A DNA stretch of 64,000 bases from Martinezella dioscoreae. Its GTDB lineage: Bacteria; Pseudomonadota; Alphaproteobacteria; Rhizobiales; Rhizobiaceae. The notes under the pieces were generated by a model. The model was not told the DNA's origin. It did not search any database and saw only the letters and a list, made by a program, of their open reading frames with translations. Of this stretch, positions 1 through 8,634 are shown in pieces (position 1 is the stretch's first letter; the number at the start of each line of letters is the position of its first letter). The stretch is taken from the NCBI RefSeq assembly GCF_009176305.1, contig NZ_BLAJ01000001.1, forward strand, positions 248,001 through 312,000. Reading direction: 5' to 3'. A program made the translations under genes and the position numbers.

Positions 1-123
1 CGGCGGATTGGCGAGCCTCATATCACCAAGTCGCGCGGCTGGATTATTCTCCAGCGCTTGCGCGAAGAGGAATTGGAATGCCCATCGAATCCTGGAGAGG
101 CGGCGAGATTGACGTTGCCGTGA
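1..123 (+). CDS. possible 3' end of an upstream gene (partial)
   Basis: Frame 1 is open from the window edge to a TGA at 121-123 and would encode a C-terminus of about 40 residues, including a basic and acidic stretch (ITKSRGWIILQRLREEELE). It would overlap the start of the amine oxidase gene by 46 bases. The other two frames are also open across these first 77 bases, so the support is only that the peptide looks protein-like. I do not recognise the family. Confidence 0.2.
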   Translation, partial: RRIGEPHITKSRGWIILQRLREEELECPSNPGEAARLTLP

Positions 124-1340
124 TTGGTGCCGGAGCGGCAGGAGTAAGTGCTGCCCGACAGCTGCAATTGCTTCGGCCGGATCTCTCGATCATCTTGCTC
201 GAAGCGTCCGATCGCGTCGGCGGCCGTGCCCGTTCGATCCATCCGTTCGGAGCCGATGCCGCCGCGCTCGATCTCGGCTGCGGCTGGCTGCACGGCGCGC
301 GCACCAACGCCTGGACTGATATTACCGAAGAGGTGGGTTTGACCGTCGATCGCACGCCTGCGCCCTGGAGCGACGGCGGCCATCGATTGGAACAGAACGA
401 TCCCGATGCCAAGGCTGCGGCTGCCGCCGTCAACGCCTTCTTCGAGCGGGTCTATGAGTACGAGGGAGATGCAGACGCCGATCTCTCGGCCATGTTGTCG
501 CCTGATGATCCGTGGAATGAAAGGATTTACGCCGTCGGCGCCTTCATGACCGGAGGAGAGCTCGACAAGTCCTCGGTGATCGATCTTGGCCGTTACGATC
601 CCGGCCCTGGTCCTGACTGGCGCGTGCGGCAGGGCTACGGCACTTTGGTTGCGACCTACGGCTTGCCGGTGCCGACCGTTCTCGGCGCCGAGGTCAGCCG
701 CATCGACCATAGCGGCGCTGGCCATGTCGTGCTTTCCACGAGCAAGGGCGAGCTGCGGGCGAGGGCCGTCGTCGTCACTGTTTCCACCAATGTGCTTGCG
801 GCTGGACGTATCGCCTTCTGGCCGCCTCTGCCGGAGAAGATCGAAGCAGCTTCCCGCCTGCCGCTCGGTCTGGCAAACAAACTCTTTCTTCGCACAGCCG
901 AACCTCGGATGTTTCCGGAGGATGCGCATGTGATGGGATCGCAGCATAGCCGCCGAACGGGGGCCTATCAGCTGAAGCCGTTCGGTGCTCCGGTTATCGA
1001 GGCCTATTTCGCCGCCGACCTTGCGCTCGATCTGGAGAGGCATGGCATCGATGCGATGTTTGATTTTTCGGTGGAACAGTTGAAGCGCGTCTTCGGCGCC
1101 GATGTCGGCAAGACGCTGTCGCCGCTGGCGGCGTCGGCCTGGGCGGGAGAGTCCTTCTTTGGCGGCTCCTATTCCTATGCGACACCCGGTGCGTCCGACC
1201 TGCGCAGCGTCCTCGCCGCTCCCCATAACGGACGTTTGTTCTTCGCCGGGGAAGCGTGCTCGAAGACGCGTTATTCGACCGCGCACGGTGCCTATGAAAC
1301 CGGCGTTGTCGCTGCTGAAGCCGTTGCGGAAGCGCTCTGA
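78..1340 (+). CDS. flavin-dependent amine oxidase (NAD(P)/FAD-dependent oxidoreductase)
   Basis: Likely FAD enzyme oxidising an amine to an aldehyde or imine, in the cytoplasm. The product is 420 aa. The N-terminus has the Rossmann motif GAGAAG at residues 17-22, followed by ELEASDRVGGRA-type residues (the second FAD-binding GG segment). The C-terminus has the FFAGEA...GAYETG segment typical of monoamine oxidases (PF01593). ATG 78 is preceded by GAGGAA five bases upstream. The reading frame is open to the window edge, so a longer start cannot be excluded. The substrate is unknown. The downstream aminotransferase is on the same strand, 190 bases away, and probably has its own promoter. Confidence 0.85.
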   Translation: MPIESWRGGEIDVAVIGAGAAGVSAARQLQLLRPDLSIILLEASDRVGGRARSIHPFGADAAALDLGCGWLHGARTNAWTDITEEVGLTVDRTPAPWSDGGHRLEQNDPDAKAAAAAVNAFFERVYEYEGDADADLSAMLSPDDPWNERIYAVGAFMTGGELDKSSVIDLGRYDPGPGPDWRVRQGYGTLVATYGLPVPTVLGAEVSRIDHSGAGHVVLSTSKGELRARAVVVTVSTNVLAAGRIAFWPPLPEKIEAASRLPLGLANKLFLRTAEPRMFPEDAHVMGSQHSRRTGAYQLKPFGAPVIEAYFAADLALDLERHGIDAMFDFSVEQLKRVFGADVGKTLSPLAASAWAGESFFGGSYSYATPGASDLRSVLAAPHNGRLFFAGEACSKTRYSTAHGAYETGVVAAEAVAEAL

Positions 1341-1531
1341 TGGAAAGCCGATGAAACCGATAGCCAGCTTGCAAGCGAGAAATAGCGATTCGCCTCATAA
1401 TTTTATGCAAATCGCTCTTAAACTTGCGTGAGAACAGGCGTAAACGCAATCAAATACCACCCGATTTGATTTACACCATCCTTCGGGAGATGGGCGGCGA
1501 AAGCCGCGACACAAGAAGCATTGGAGGAGCC

Positions 1532-2629
1532 ATGAGCACCGGCGAAAAATTAACCTTCGACATCCAGAAAAACCCTAATCCCGCGACGGCGAGCGAGCGG
1601 GAAGCGCTGCTGCAGAACCCGGGCTTCGGCCGCATCTTCACCGACCACATGGTGACGATCCGCTATTCGCAGGATCGCGGCTGGCACAGCGCAAAGATCG
1701 AGCCGCGCAAGGCGCTTCCTCTCGATCCCGCGACCGTGGTGCTTCACTATGCGCAGGAAATCTTCGAAGGCATGAAGGCTTATCATCTGCCGGACGGCGG
1801 TGCGGCCCTTTTCCGCCCGAGCGCCAATGCGCGCCGTTTCCAGAATTCGGCGGAGCGGTTGGCGATGCCGCGCTTGCCGGAAGAGCTCTTCGTCGAGTCC
1901 GTCCGCGAGCTGGTCAAGATCGATCGCGAATGGATCCCGACCGCCGAAGGGGCGTCGCTCTATCTCCGGCCGTTCCTGATCGGTACGGAAGTCGCCCTCG
2001 GCACAAAGCCATCGGCGGAATACATCTACTGCGTCATTGCTTCGCCGGTTGCCTCCTTTTTCAAGGGCGGCGGATCTGCCGTCACGCTCTGGGTTTCCGA
2101 GAATTTCACCCGCGCCGCTCCGGGCGGCACCGGTGCTGCCAAGTGTGGCGGCAATTATGCCGCAAGCCTCTCAGCGCTTGCCGAAGGCCAGCGTGAAGGC
2201 TGCGATCAGGTGGTCTTCCTCGATGCCGTCGAAAAGCGTTGGATCGAGGAGCTTGGCGGCATGAACGTCTTCTTCGTCTTCGACGACGGATCGCTGCAGA
2301 CACCGCCGCTCACAGGCACGATCCTGCCGGGCATCACCCGCGATTCGCTGATCAAACTCGGGCGCGACATGGGCCTGACGGTGCGCGAGGAACCCTATTC
2401 GATCGAGCAGTGGCAGGCGGATGCCGAGAGCGGGCGCCTGCGCGAATCCTTCGCCTGCGGCACGGCGGCCGTCGTGACGCCGATCGGCAAGGTGAAGGGC
2501 CGCAAGCACAGCTTCACCATCGGCGACGGCAATGCCGGCGCTACGACGCAACGCCTAAAGGCAGCCCTGACCGATATCCAGTTCGGCCGCGCGCCGGACA
2601 AGAACGAGTGGCTGGACCGCCTGTTCTAA
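1532..2629 (+). CDS. ilvE: branched-chain amino acid aminotransferase
   Basis: PLP-dependent class IV aminotransferase interconverting Leu, Ile and Val with their 2-keto acids, using 2-oxoglutarate/glutamate. The 365 aa product has the long type II BCAT layout: an N-terminal segment with RYSQDRGWHSAKIEPR, the LHYAQEIFEGMKAY block, and KCGGNYAAS around Lys204, the expected Schiff-base lysine. I chose ATG 1532 because GGAGGA lies just upstream at 1523-1528. The longer TTG reading (1424) would add 36 unconserved residues. It sits upstream of two dehydrogenase-like genes on the same strand, which suggests branched-chain amino acid metabolism, although no operon is certain. Confidence 0.93.
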   Translation: MSTGEKLTFDIQKNPNPATASEREALLQNPGFGRIFTDHMVTIRYSQDRGWHSAKIEPRKALPLDPATVVLHYAQEIFEGMKAYHLPDGGAALFRPSANARRFQNSAERLAMPRLPEELFVESVRELVKIDREWIPTAEGASLYLRPFLIGTEVALGTKPSAEYIYCVIASPVASFFKGGGSAVTLWVSENFTRAAPGGTGAAKCGGNYAASLSALAEGQREGCDQVVFLDAVEKRWIEELGGMNVFFVFDDGSLQTPPLTGTILPGITRDSLIKLGRDMGLTVREEPYSIEQWQADAESGRLRESFACGTAAVVTPIGKVKGRKHSFTIGDGNAGATTQRLKAALTDIQFGRAPDKNEWLDRLF

Positions 2630-2730
2630 GCGAACCGTGAACCCATACCCGGCGGGAAAGGTATATGAGCACTCCCGTCGGCTCTGACACAAGAAATCGC
2701 ATAGTCACCCGAACCATCGGAGTTGTTGTG

Positions 2731-3654
2731 ATGACCAGCGTCAGCGAACGTCCGGGCGGCGAGCCGGGCGCGGAGATTGGTTTTGTCGGCCTTGGCGTCA
2801 TGGGCCAGCCGATGGCCCTTAATCTCGCAAAGGCAGGCACCAGGCTGGTGGTCTGGAACCGCTCTGCGGCAGCAGCCGATCCGTTGCGCGAGGCGGGTGC
2901 CACGGTGGCGGCGAGCGTCGAGGAGGTGTTTGCGCGCACACGCATCGTCATCCTGATGCTGGTCAACGAAACGGTGCTGGACGAGGTGTTGCGGCGGGGT
3001 ACTCCGGACTTCGCCAAGCTGCTGTCTGGACATATCGTCGTGTCGATGGGCTCCAATCCGCCCGGCTATTCGCGCGGGCTTGCCGCCGATATTCTTAGCG
3101 CCGGCGGGCAATATGTCGAAGCCCCGGTTTCGGGGTCGAGGAAGCCTGCCGAGACGGCGCAACTCGTCGCGCTGCTCGGCGGCGATGCGGAGACGGTTGC
3201 CGAGGTGCGGCCGCTGCTTGCGCCTATGTGCCGCGAAACGATCCTGTGCGGCCCGGTCGGCAATGCGCTGCTGATGAAACTGACCGTCAATCTCTATCTT
3301 TGCACCATGCTTGCGGGGCTTGCCGAAGCCGCGCACTTTGCCGAGAGCAACGGGCTCGATCTTGAAACTTTTCAGGCGGCTATCAATTCCGGTCCTATGG
3401 CCAGCGATTTGACACGCGTGAAAATTCCGAAGCTTGTTGCGCGGGATTTTTCAGTGCAGGCGGCGACGGCCGATGCGTTCAACAGCACGAAACTGATTGC
3501 GGAGGCAGCTCGCGCCGCGGACATGGCATCGCCCGTCCTCGATCTCTGCCGCACTCTCTATGGTGAAAGCGTCGAACTCGGCAATGGCCGACTCGACATG
3601 GTGTCGGTGATCAAGGCGATCGAGGCCCGCACCGAAGCGCTTGGTCGCTCCTAG
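2731..3654 (+). CDS. NAD(P)-dependent 3-hydroxyisobutyrate dehydrogenase-family oxidoreductase
   Basis: Beta-hydroxyacid dehydrogenase. From ATG 2731 the product is 307 aa, with the NAD-binding GxGxxG motif (GLGVMG, residues 20-25), the substrate-binding EAPVSGS segment, and the catalytic-site pattern GxxxxxKxxxN with Lys183. GGAG lies 8 bases before ATG 2731. An earlier ATG at 2665 would add 22 residues ahead of the Rossmann fold and cannot be ruled out. The place after ilvE makes valine catabolism (3-hydroxyisobutyrate to methylmalonate semialdehyde) a reasonable guess. Related enzymes reduce glyoxylate or succinic semialdehyde, so the substrate is open. A second paralogue lies at 8635. Confidence 0.85.
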   Translation: MTSVSERPGGEPGAEIGFVGLGVMGQPMALNLAKAGTRLVVWNRSAAAADPLREAGATVAASVEEVFARTRIVILMLVNETVLDEVLRRGTPDFAKLLSGHIVVSMGSNPPGYSRGLAADILSAGGQYVEAPVSGSRKPAETAQLVALLGGDAETVAEVRPLLAPMCRETILCGPVGNALLMKLTVNLYLCTMLAGLAEAAHFAESNGLDLETFQAAINSGPMASDLTRVKIPKLVARDFSVQAATADAFNSTKLIAEAARAADMASPVLDLCRTLYGESVELGNGRLDMVSVIKAIEARTEALGRS

Positions 3655-3719
3655 CAACTCATCGCGCAACCCCTATGTTGGGTTAAGACTTGGGCAGGCA
3701 TTTCCGGAAGGACGGTCCT

Positions 3720-4760
3720 ATGGACAGCAATCTTTTTGAACAGCTGGGCTTGAAGCATCCTTTGATCGTCGCACCGATGGCCGGTGGTCCTTCGTCGGTA
3801 GAACTCGTGGCTGCGGCTTCCGCTGCCGGTGCCCTCGGCGCCATGGGTGGCGCCTATTTAAATGCCGCGACGATCGAAACCTTTGCAGCTCAGGTTCGCC
3901 AGCGAACCGACAAGCCGTTTTCGATCAATCTCTTCATTCCGCATTCGATCCCGGAGGTTGGCACCGATCGGCTTGAGCGCGCCGTGGCCGCGACCGCAGG
4001 ATATCGCCAGGAGTTGGAACTGCCGTCGCCGCAGCTTTCTCCTCCCTACGAAGAGGATTTCGATGCGCAATTCGAAGCTGTCTTGCGCATCAAGCCGGCC
4101 TGCTTCAGCTTCGTCTTCGGCCTGTTGCCGGCCGACCATGTACGAGAGGCGAAAAAGGCTGGTATCCCGCTGATCGGCACGGCAACGACACTCGACGAGG
4201 CGAAGGCGCTGGAAGAGAGCGGCGTGGATGCGATCGTGCTGCAAGGCTTCGAAGCGGGCGGTCATCGCGGCATTTTCGATGCGAGGGCAGCGGATCCGGA
4301 AATCGGCATGCGAGATCTCCTGGCGCAATGCTTCGGCACCGTTCGTTTGCCGTTGATCGCAGCCGGCGGCATCATGACCCCAAGCGATATCCGCGCGGCG
4401 CTGCAGGCGGGCGCGCAGGCCGTCCAGATGGGCACGGCCTTACTTGCCTGCGCGGAGGCAGGAACATCGGCACCCTATCGAAAAAAGCTGCTCGAAACGC
4501 CGGAGCGCAGGACGCGGACGACGCGCGCCTTTTCGGGCCGCTTTGCGCGCGGGATCGAGAACCGCTTCATGGACGAGATGGATGGGAAGCCGGATGCCAT
4601 TCTTCCCTTTCCGGCGCAAAACAAGTTCACGCGGGACATACGCGGTGCGTCGACAGCGAAGGGATCGCCGGATTTCCTGTCTCTCTGGTCGGGAACCGGC
4701 AAGGGCGAACTCTGGCAGGGGAGTGCCGCCGAATTGATCGGTCGTCTTTTCGCAGAGTGA
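3720..4760 (+). CDS. nitronate monooxygenase (2-nitropropane dioxygenase family)
   Basis: FMN-dependent TIM-barrel enzyme expected to oxidise alkyl nitronates such as propionate-3-nitronate. The product is 346 aa. It has the early P-MAGGPS segment, the EAGGHRG phosphate/flavin loop, the PLIAAGGI strand, and QAGAQAVQMGTALL, all typical of class II nitronate monooxygenases. ATG 3720 has GGAAGGACGG upstream, whereas the ATG at 3690 has no visible ribosome site. It is convergent with gapR. Nitronates are made by some plants and fungi, so a detoxification role fits a soil or plant-associated bacterium, but this is inferred from family knowledge only. Confidence 0.88.
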   Translation: MDSNLFEQLGLKHPLIVAPMAGGPSSVELVAAASAAGALGAMGGAYLNAATIETFAAQVRQRTDKPFSINLFIPHSIPEVGTDRLERAVAATAGYRQELELPSPQLSPPYEEDFDAQFEAVLRIKPACFSFVFGLLPADHVREAKKAGIPLIGTATTLDEAKALEESGVDAIVLQGFEAGGHRGIFDARAADPEIGMRDLLAQCFGTVRLPLIAAGGIMTPSDIRAALQAGAQAVQMGTALLACAEAGTSAPYRKKLLETPERRTRTTRAFSGRFARGIENRFMDEMDGKPDAILPFPAQNKFTRDIRGASTAKGSPDFLSLWSGTGKGELWQGSAAELIGRLFAE

Positions 4761-4766
4761 TGCGCT

Positions 4767-4797
4767 CAAAAAGAAAGGAGCCGACTAGCCGGCTCCC
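4767..4797 (-). terminator. Rho-independent terminator after gapR
   Basis: A 7-bp inverted repeat (GGAGCCG 4777-4783, CGGCTCC 4790-4796) with a 6-base loop. Reading the minus strand, the hairpin is followed by a U-rich run (TTTCTTTTTG), so it terminates transcription from gapR towards the convergent nitronate monooxygenase gene. Confidence 0.75.
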
Positions 4798-4825
4798 GCA
4801 TCTCGCAAGGCTGGTCAAGCCTTGA

Positions 4826-5077
4826 TCATTCCATGCCGAGTGCGGCCATATAGGTCTGCAGGATGGATTCTTCTTCCAGACGCTCATTCGCGTCCTTCTT
4901 GCGAAGGCGGATGATGGTGCGGATCGCCTTGGTATCGTAGCCGCGGCCCTTGGCTTCGCCCATGACATCCTTGATGTCGGAGCCAATCGCGGCCTTTTCT
5001 TCTTCGAGGCGCTCGATGCGCTCGATGAATTGACGCAGTTCCGCCGCGGCCACGTTCTCGACGCTGTTCTCTTCCAT
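4826..5077 (-). CDS. gapR: DUF2312 family nucleoid-associated protein, GapR-like
   Basis: Small 83 aa protein that matches DUF2312. It is acidic and coiled at the start, with [32 protein letters not shown] near the centre, followed by [11 protein letters not shown]. The Caulobacter member is GapR, which binds AT-rich overtwisted DNA and helps topoisomerases ahead of replication and transcription. Length and sequence fit the family throughout. It has its own terminator, and a 170-base leader separates it from the DUF1244 gene, so it is probably monocistronic. The gene name rests on family resemblance; no function is shown for this strain. Confidence 0.88.
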   Translation of the reverse strand: MEENSVENVAAAELRQFIERIERLEEEKAAIGSDIKDVMGEAKGRGYDTKAIRTIIRLRKKDANERLEEESILQTYMAALGME

Positions 5078-5248
5078 GCACTTCTCCTAAAGGGTCTCAA
5101 AGGGTCGCTTGCAGCCTGTCGCAAATGAGATCGGTCGGTCACCGATAGAGCACATCGCTTCATGGCTTGCGCGGTATTTCGAATTCGATCGGGCAGTTGA
5201 CGTGCCGCGAATGGCGCGCAAGGTCAAGCCGAATTGGTGAAGGGAGCG

Positions 5249-5554
5249 TTAATCTTTCGGCTTGTTCTGCTCGAAAGCGGCTTTTTGCACAGGCGAGGCT
5301 TCTTTCTGGTGCAGGTTCTTCCAATCTTCGTAGGGCATGCCGTAGATCACCTCGCGCGACTCATCCTTGCTGACCGGCAGCCCGGCCTCTTCGGCCGCTT
5401 CGCGATACCAGTTGGAAAGGCAGTTGCGGCAGAAGCCGGCAAGATTCATCAGGTCAATATTCTGAACGTCGCTGCGTTCGCGCAAATGCGTAACGAGACG
5501 GCGGAAGGCAGCGGCCTCGAGCTCGGTCTGCTGTTCCTTGGTGACTTCGGTCAT
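5249..5554 (-). CDS. DUF1244 domain protein
   Basis: The 101 aa protein contains the DUF1244 core: AAFRRLVTHLRERSDVQNIDLMNLAGFCRNCLSNW and a later GMPYEDWKNLHQ segment. Two cysteines sit in FCRNCLS. The function is unknown, and the family is widespread in proteobacteria as a small soluble helical protein. It lies 27 bases downstream of the N-formylglutamate amidohydrolase gene on the same strand, so the two are probably co-transcribed. That pairing is common in rhizobia as far as I know but does not reveal a role. Confidence 0.85.
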   Translation of the reverse strand: MTEVTKEQQTELEAAAFRRLVTHLRERSDVQNIDLMNLAGFCRNCLSNWYREAAEEAGLPVSKDESREVIYGMPYEDWKNLHQKEASPVQKAAFEQNKPKD

Positions 5555-5581
5555 CTCTTTCTCCTCAATTCGCTTGCCGGC

Positions 5582-6376
5582 TCACGCCTCGTAAGGCCCA
5601 GTGCGCGAAGGATAGCGCCTATATTCATGGAGCGCGGGATCGGCATTGATCTCTGCGAAGATCGGTGCCAGGCGATCGGCCCATTCGACAATGCCGGCCT
5701 CGTCGCCGATCAGATCCTGGCGGACCTCCAGCAGCGCATGCGCAATACCCTTCGTCATGCAATGGCGAAACATGGTGTCGTTGCGCAAGGCGCCATCATA
5801 AGGCTCGTTGTCTCCGATAACGAGATCGGTATCGGCGCCGAGCTTTGCAAGAAGCGGCACGACGGCGCGATCGTCGCTGTCCCAAAGCACGCTAGCATGC
5901 CAGGGGCGGGGAACGCCTTTCCATGCCGGCGTGAAAGAGTGCATCGACAGAACCAGGGGTGCCTTGCCGGTCGCTTCCGCCACGGCGGAAATCGTCTCAT
6001 CCACCGCCTTGTGATAGGGCCGGTGGAAAGCCTCGATGCGGTGGTTCCATTCCTCATCGGTGATCGGATGATTGCCCGGAATGATGGCTCCGTCCGAGAT
6101 CTTCATGATGAGCGTCGGGTCATCCTCGCCGCGGTTCGGATCGATCAGCAGGCGGGAAAAGCCGCCAAGCACGCCCGGCACATCGAGCCGCGCGCAGAGA
6201 TGGCGGCATAGGCCCTCGATGCCGATGTCGTAGGCGATGTGGCGGGAGAAGGCGGTCTCCGGCAGGCCAAGGCTGCCATAACGCTCGGGCAGGCGCCGCA
6301 TGGCGTGGTCGCCGAGAATGACCATGCCTTTGTCACGATTGCCGGGTATGAATTCAAACGGTCTGAAATCGGTCAT
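5582..6376 (-). CDS. N-formylglutamate amidohydrolase
   Basis: Predicted metal-dependent hydrolase releasing formate from N-formylglutamate (last step of one histidine degradation route) or a related N-acyl substrate. The product is 264 aa. Family-typical stretches include HIAYDIG near the N-terminus, GFSRLLIDPNRGEDDPTLI, the SMHSFTP motif with a metal-type histidine, and IGDNEPYDG. No hut genes are nearby, so the true substrate may differ. It is the first gene of a likely two-gene operon with DUF1244 and is transcribed divergently from the DUF1036-pyk unit across about 150 bases. Confidence 0.88.
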   Translation of the reverse strand: MTDFRPFEFIPGNRDKGMVILGDHAMRRLPERYGSLGLPETAFSRHIAYDIGIEGLCRHLCARLDVPGVLGGFSRLLIDPNRGEDDPTLIMKISDGAIIPGNHPITDEEWNHRIEAFHRPYHKAVDETISAVAEATGKAPLVLSMHSFTPAWKGVPRPWHASVLWDSDDRAVVPLLAKLGADTDLVIGDNEPYDGALRNDTMFRHCMTKGIAHALLEVRQDLIGDEAGIVEWADRLAPIFAEINADPALHEYRRYPSRTGPYEA

Positions 6377-6532
6377 GCGGATTGTCGATTATTGAAATTT
6401 TCAACTCTTTGTTTGATTGCATGTGCGGATGGAAGGTGCAAGGTTTGCAGCTTCGATCGGATGGAGAGCGGCGCATGGTGCCGTCACCATCCCGTGAAGA
6501 AAATATAATCGATTAGAGTTGCGTTGACATTC

Positions 6533-7069
6533 ATGGGATGGCGGCGCAAGAAGACGCAACAACGAATAACCGGGAGCCAATTGGAAGCCGTGTCCAGCCA
6601 AGTCGCGCCACGTTTCGTTAAGCGGTCAGGCCCGCTCGCCCGAATCGCCTTCCTCATTCTCGCTGCGGCAGCGCCGTTCTTTTTCATGCCGAATGCGGCT
6701 CATGCGGATTTCCGAACGTGCAACGGTACGCAGAACCTTGTCGGGGTTGCGATCGGCTATCGCGCCAAGGACGGCTGGGTGACGGAAGGCTGGTGGCAGA
6801 TTCCGGCCAACACCTGCGCGACTTTGATCGAGGGGCCGCTTCAATCCCGCTATTATTATCTCTACGCAGAAGATGCGGCCCGCGGCGGCCGCTGGACGGG
6901 CGACGTCGAAATGTGCGTGGCGGAAAATGAATTCAAAATCCCAGGCGTCAAGGATTGCTACGCGCGTGGCTACCAGAAGATGGGATTCAAGGAATACGAC
7001 ACCGGGCGCCAGGCGAGCTGGATGGTTCAGCTTTCCGAGCCCTCGGGCAGCCAAGAAAGCCAGAATTGA
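6533..7069 (+). CDS. DUF1036 domain secreted or membrane-anchored protein
   Basis: About 178 aa. Residues around 30-55 form a hydrophobic segment (IAFLILAAAAPFFFMPNAAHA) that looks like a signal peptide ending in AHA. The mature part is the DUF1036 domain: ADFRTCNGTQNLVGVAIGY, a W-rich GWVTEGWWQIPANTCATL segment and YYYLYAEDA, with several cysteines. The function is unknown. ATG 6533 was preferred over the TTG at 6524. Its TGA (7067-7069) overlaps the ATG of pyruvate kinase by one base, so translation of the two is probably coupled, an odd pairing of an envelope protein with a glycolytic enzyme. Confidence 0.8.
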   Translation: MGWRRKKTQQRITGSQLEAVSSQVAPRFVKRSGPLARIAFLILAAAAPFFFMPNAAHADFRTCNGTQNLVGVAIGYRAKDGWVTEGWWQIPANTCATLIEGPLQSRYYYLYAEDAARGGRWTGDVEMCVAENEFKIPGVKDCYARGYQKMGFKEYDTGRQASWMVQLSEPSGSQESQN

Positions 7070-8508
7070 TGAGACGAAACCGAAAAGTCAAAATCCTCGC
7101 AACGCTCGGTCCGGCCTCCTCTTCGGAGGAGATGATCCAGAAGCTTCATGAGGCCGGCGCGGACCTGTTCCGCATCAACATGAGCCATGCCAGCCATGAT
7201 GTGATGCGCACGCTGATCCAGCGCATCCGCGCCGTCGAAGCTCGCTGTGGTCGGCCGATCGGCATTCTCGCTGACTTGCAGGGTCCCAAGCTGCGCGTCG
7301 GCAAGTTTGCGGAAACCAAGGTCGACCTCAAGCCCGGCCAGACCTTTACGCTCGACAATCAGGATATCCCCGGCGACAACACGCGTGTCTACCTGCCGCA
7401 TCCGGAAATCCTGGAATCGGTTCAGCCCGGCCACCGCCTGCTGATCGATGACGGCAAGCTGGCGCTGCGCGCCGAAAAGTGCGACGGCAAGAGCATCGTG
7501 ACAACGGTCATTTCGGGCACCAAGATTTCCGACCGCAAGGGTGTCAGCCTGCCCGATACGCTGCTCGGCGTCGGCGCGCTGACCGACAAGGACCGCGCCG
7601 ACCTCGACGCCGTTCTCGCGACCAATGAAGTCGACTGGGTTGCGCTCTCCTTCATCCAGCGCCCGGAAGATCTGACGGAAGTCCGCAAGATCTCGCATGG
7701 GCGCGTCGGCTTGATGTCGAAGATCGAAAAGCCGCAGGCTGTCGAGCGCATCGAGGAAATCATCGAGCTTTCCGACGCACTGATGGTGGCCCGCGGCGAC
7801 CTTGGCGTGGAAATGCCGCTGGAAGCCGTTCCCGGCATTCAGAAGCAGCTGATCCGCGCCTGCCGCCGTTCCGGCAAGCCGGTGGTCGTTGCCACGCAAA
7901 TGCTAGAATCGATGATCTCCGCGCCGGTCCCGACCCGCGCCGAAGTCTCAGACGTCGCGACCGCCGTCTTCGAAGGCGCCGATGCCGTTATGCTTTCTGC
8001 AGAATCTGCATCCGGCGACTATCCGGTCGAAGCCGTTTCCATGATGGCCTCGATTGCCGGCACCATCGAGCGCGAGCCGCATTATCCGGGCATCATCTAT
8101 GCCCAGCGCGCGCTGCCTGAGGCAACCGGCGCCGATGCGATCTCGCTCGCCGCCCGCCAGATCGCCGAGACGCTGAAGCTTGCCGCCATCGTCTGCTACA
8201 CATCATCCGGCACCACCGGTCTGCGCGCCTCGCGCGAGCGTCCGCAAGTTCCGATCCTGGCGCTGTCGCCGATCATCCAGACGGCACGCCGCCTGTCCGT
8301 CGTCTGGGGCATGCACTGTGTGGTCACTCATGATGCCACCGACCTCGACGACATGGTCAACAATGCCTGCCGCATCGTTGCCGAGGAAGGCTTCGGCAAG
8401 CCGGGCGACCGCATCATCATTTCGGCCGGTGTTCCCCTTGGTACACCCGGTGCCACCAACATGCTGCGTATTGCCTATATCGGTTCGGACGGCCAGTCCG
8501 GCGTGTGA
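7069..8508 (+). CDS. pyk: pyruvate kinase
   Basis: Converts phosphoenolpyruvate and ADP to pyruvate and ATP. The 479 aa product shows the whole family pattern: KILATLGPASS at the start, INMSHASH, LADLQGPKLRVG, the active-site MSKIEKPQAVERIEEI segment with its lysine, MVARGDLGVEMP, and the MLESM / TRAEVSDVATAVFEGADAVMLSAESASGDYP block, followed by the C-terminal domain. ATG 7069 was chosen because it starts the conserved region and overlaps the preceding stop codon. A longer frame from 6955 would run inside the DUF1036 gene. A strong terminator follows the gene. Confidence 0.96.
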   Translation: MRRNRKVKILATLGPASSSEEMIQKLHEAGADLFRINMSHASHDVMRTLIQRIRAVEARCGRPIGILADLQGPKLRVGKFAETKVDLKPGQTFTLDNQDIPGDNTRVYLPHPEILESVQPGHRLLIDDGKLALRAEKCDGKSIVTTVISGTKISDRKGVSLPDTLLGVGALTDKDRADLDAVLATNEVDWVALSFIQRPEDLTEVRKISHGRVGLMSKIEKPQAVERIEEIIELSDALMVARGDLGVEMPLEAVPGIQKQLIRACRRSGKPVVVATQMLESMISAPVPTRAEVSDVATAVFEGADAVMLSAESASGDYPVEAVSMMASIAGTIEREPHYPGIIYAQRALPEATGADAISLAARQIAETLKLAAIVCYTSSGTTGLRASRERPQVPILALSPIIQTARRLSVVWGMHCVVTHDATDLDDMVNNACRIVAEEGFGKPGDRIIISAGVPLGTPGATNMLRIAYIGSDGQSGV

Positions 8509-8549
8509 TTGCCGACATCTGATTGCGGCAGCACCTTAAACACCCGAAA

Positions 8550-8577
8550 CCCGCTGTCGAAAGACGGCGGGTTTTTT
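8550..8577 (+). terminator. Rho-independent terminator after pyk
   Basis: A 9-bp stem (8550-8558 with 8563-8571, one G-U pair) capped by a GAAA tetraloop and followed by six T residues. It is 41 bases after the pyk stop codon on the same strand. Confidence 0.92.
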
Positions 8578-8634
8578 CTTGAAACCGAAGCGTCTGCGAT
8601 CCCCAAGCAGGCGGATTGAGAAGGAGATATTCCA

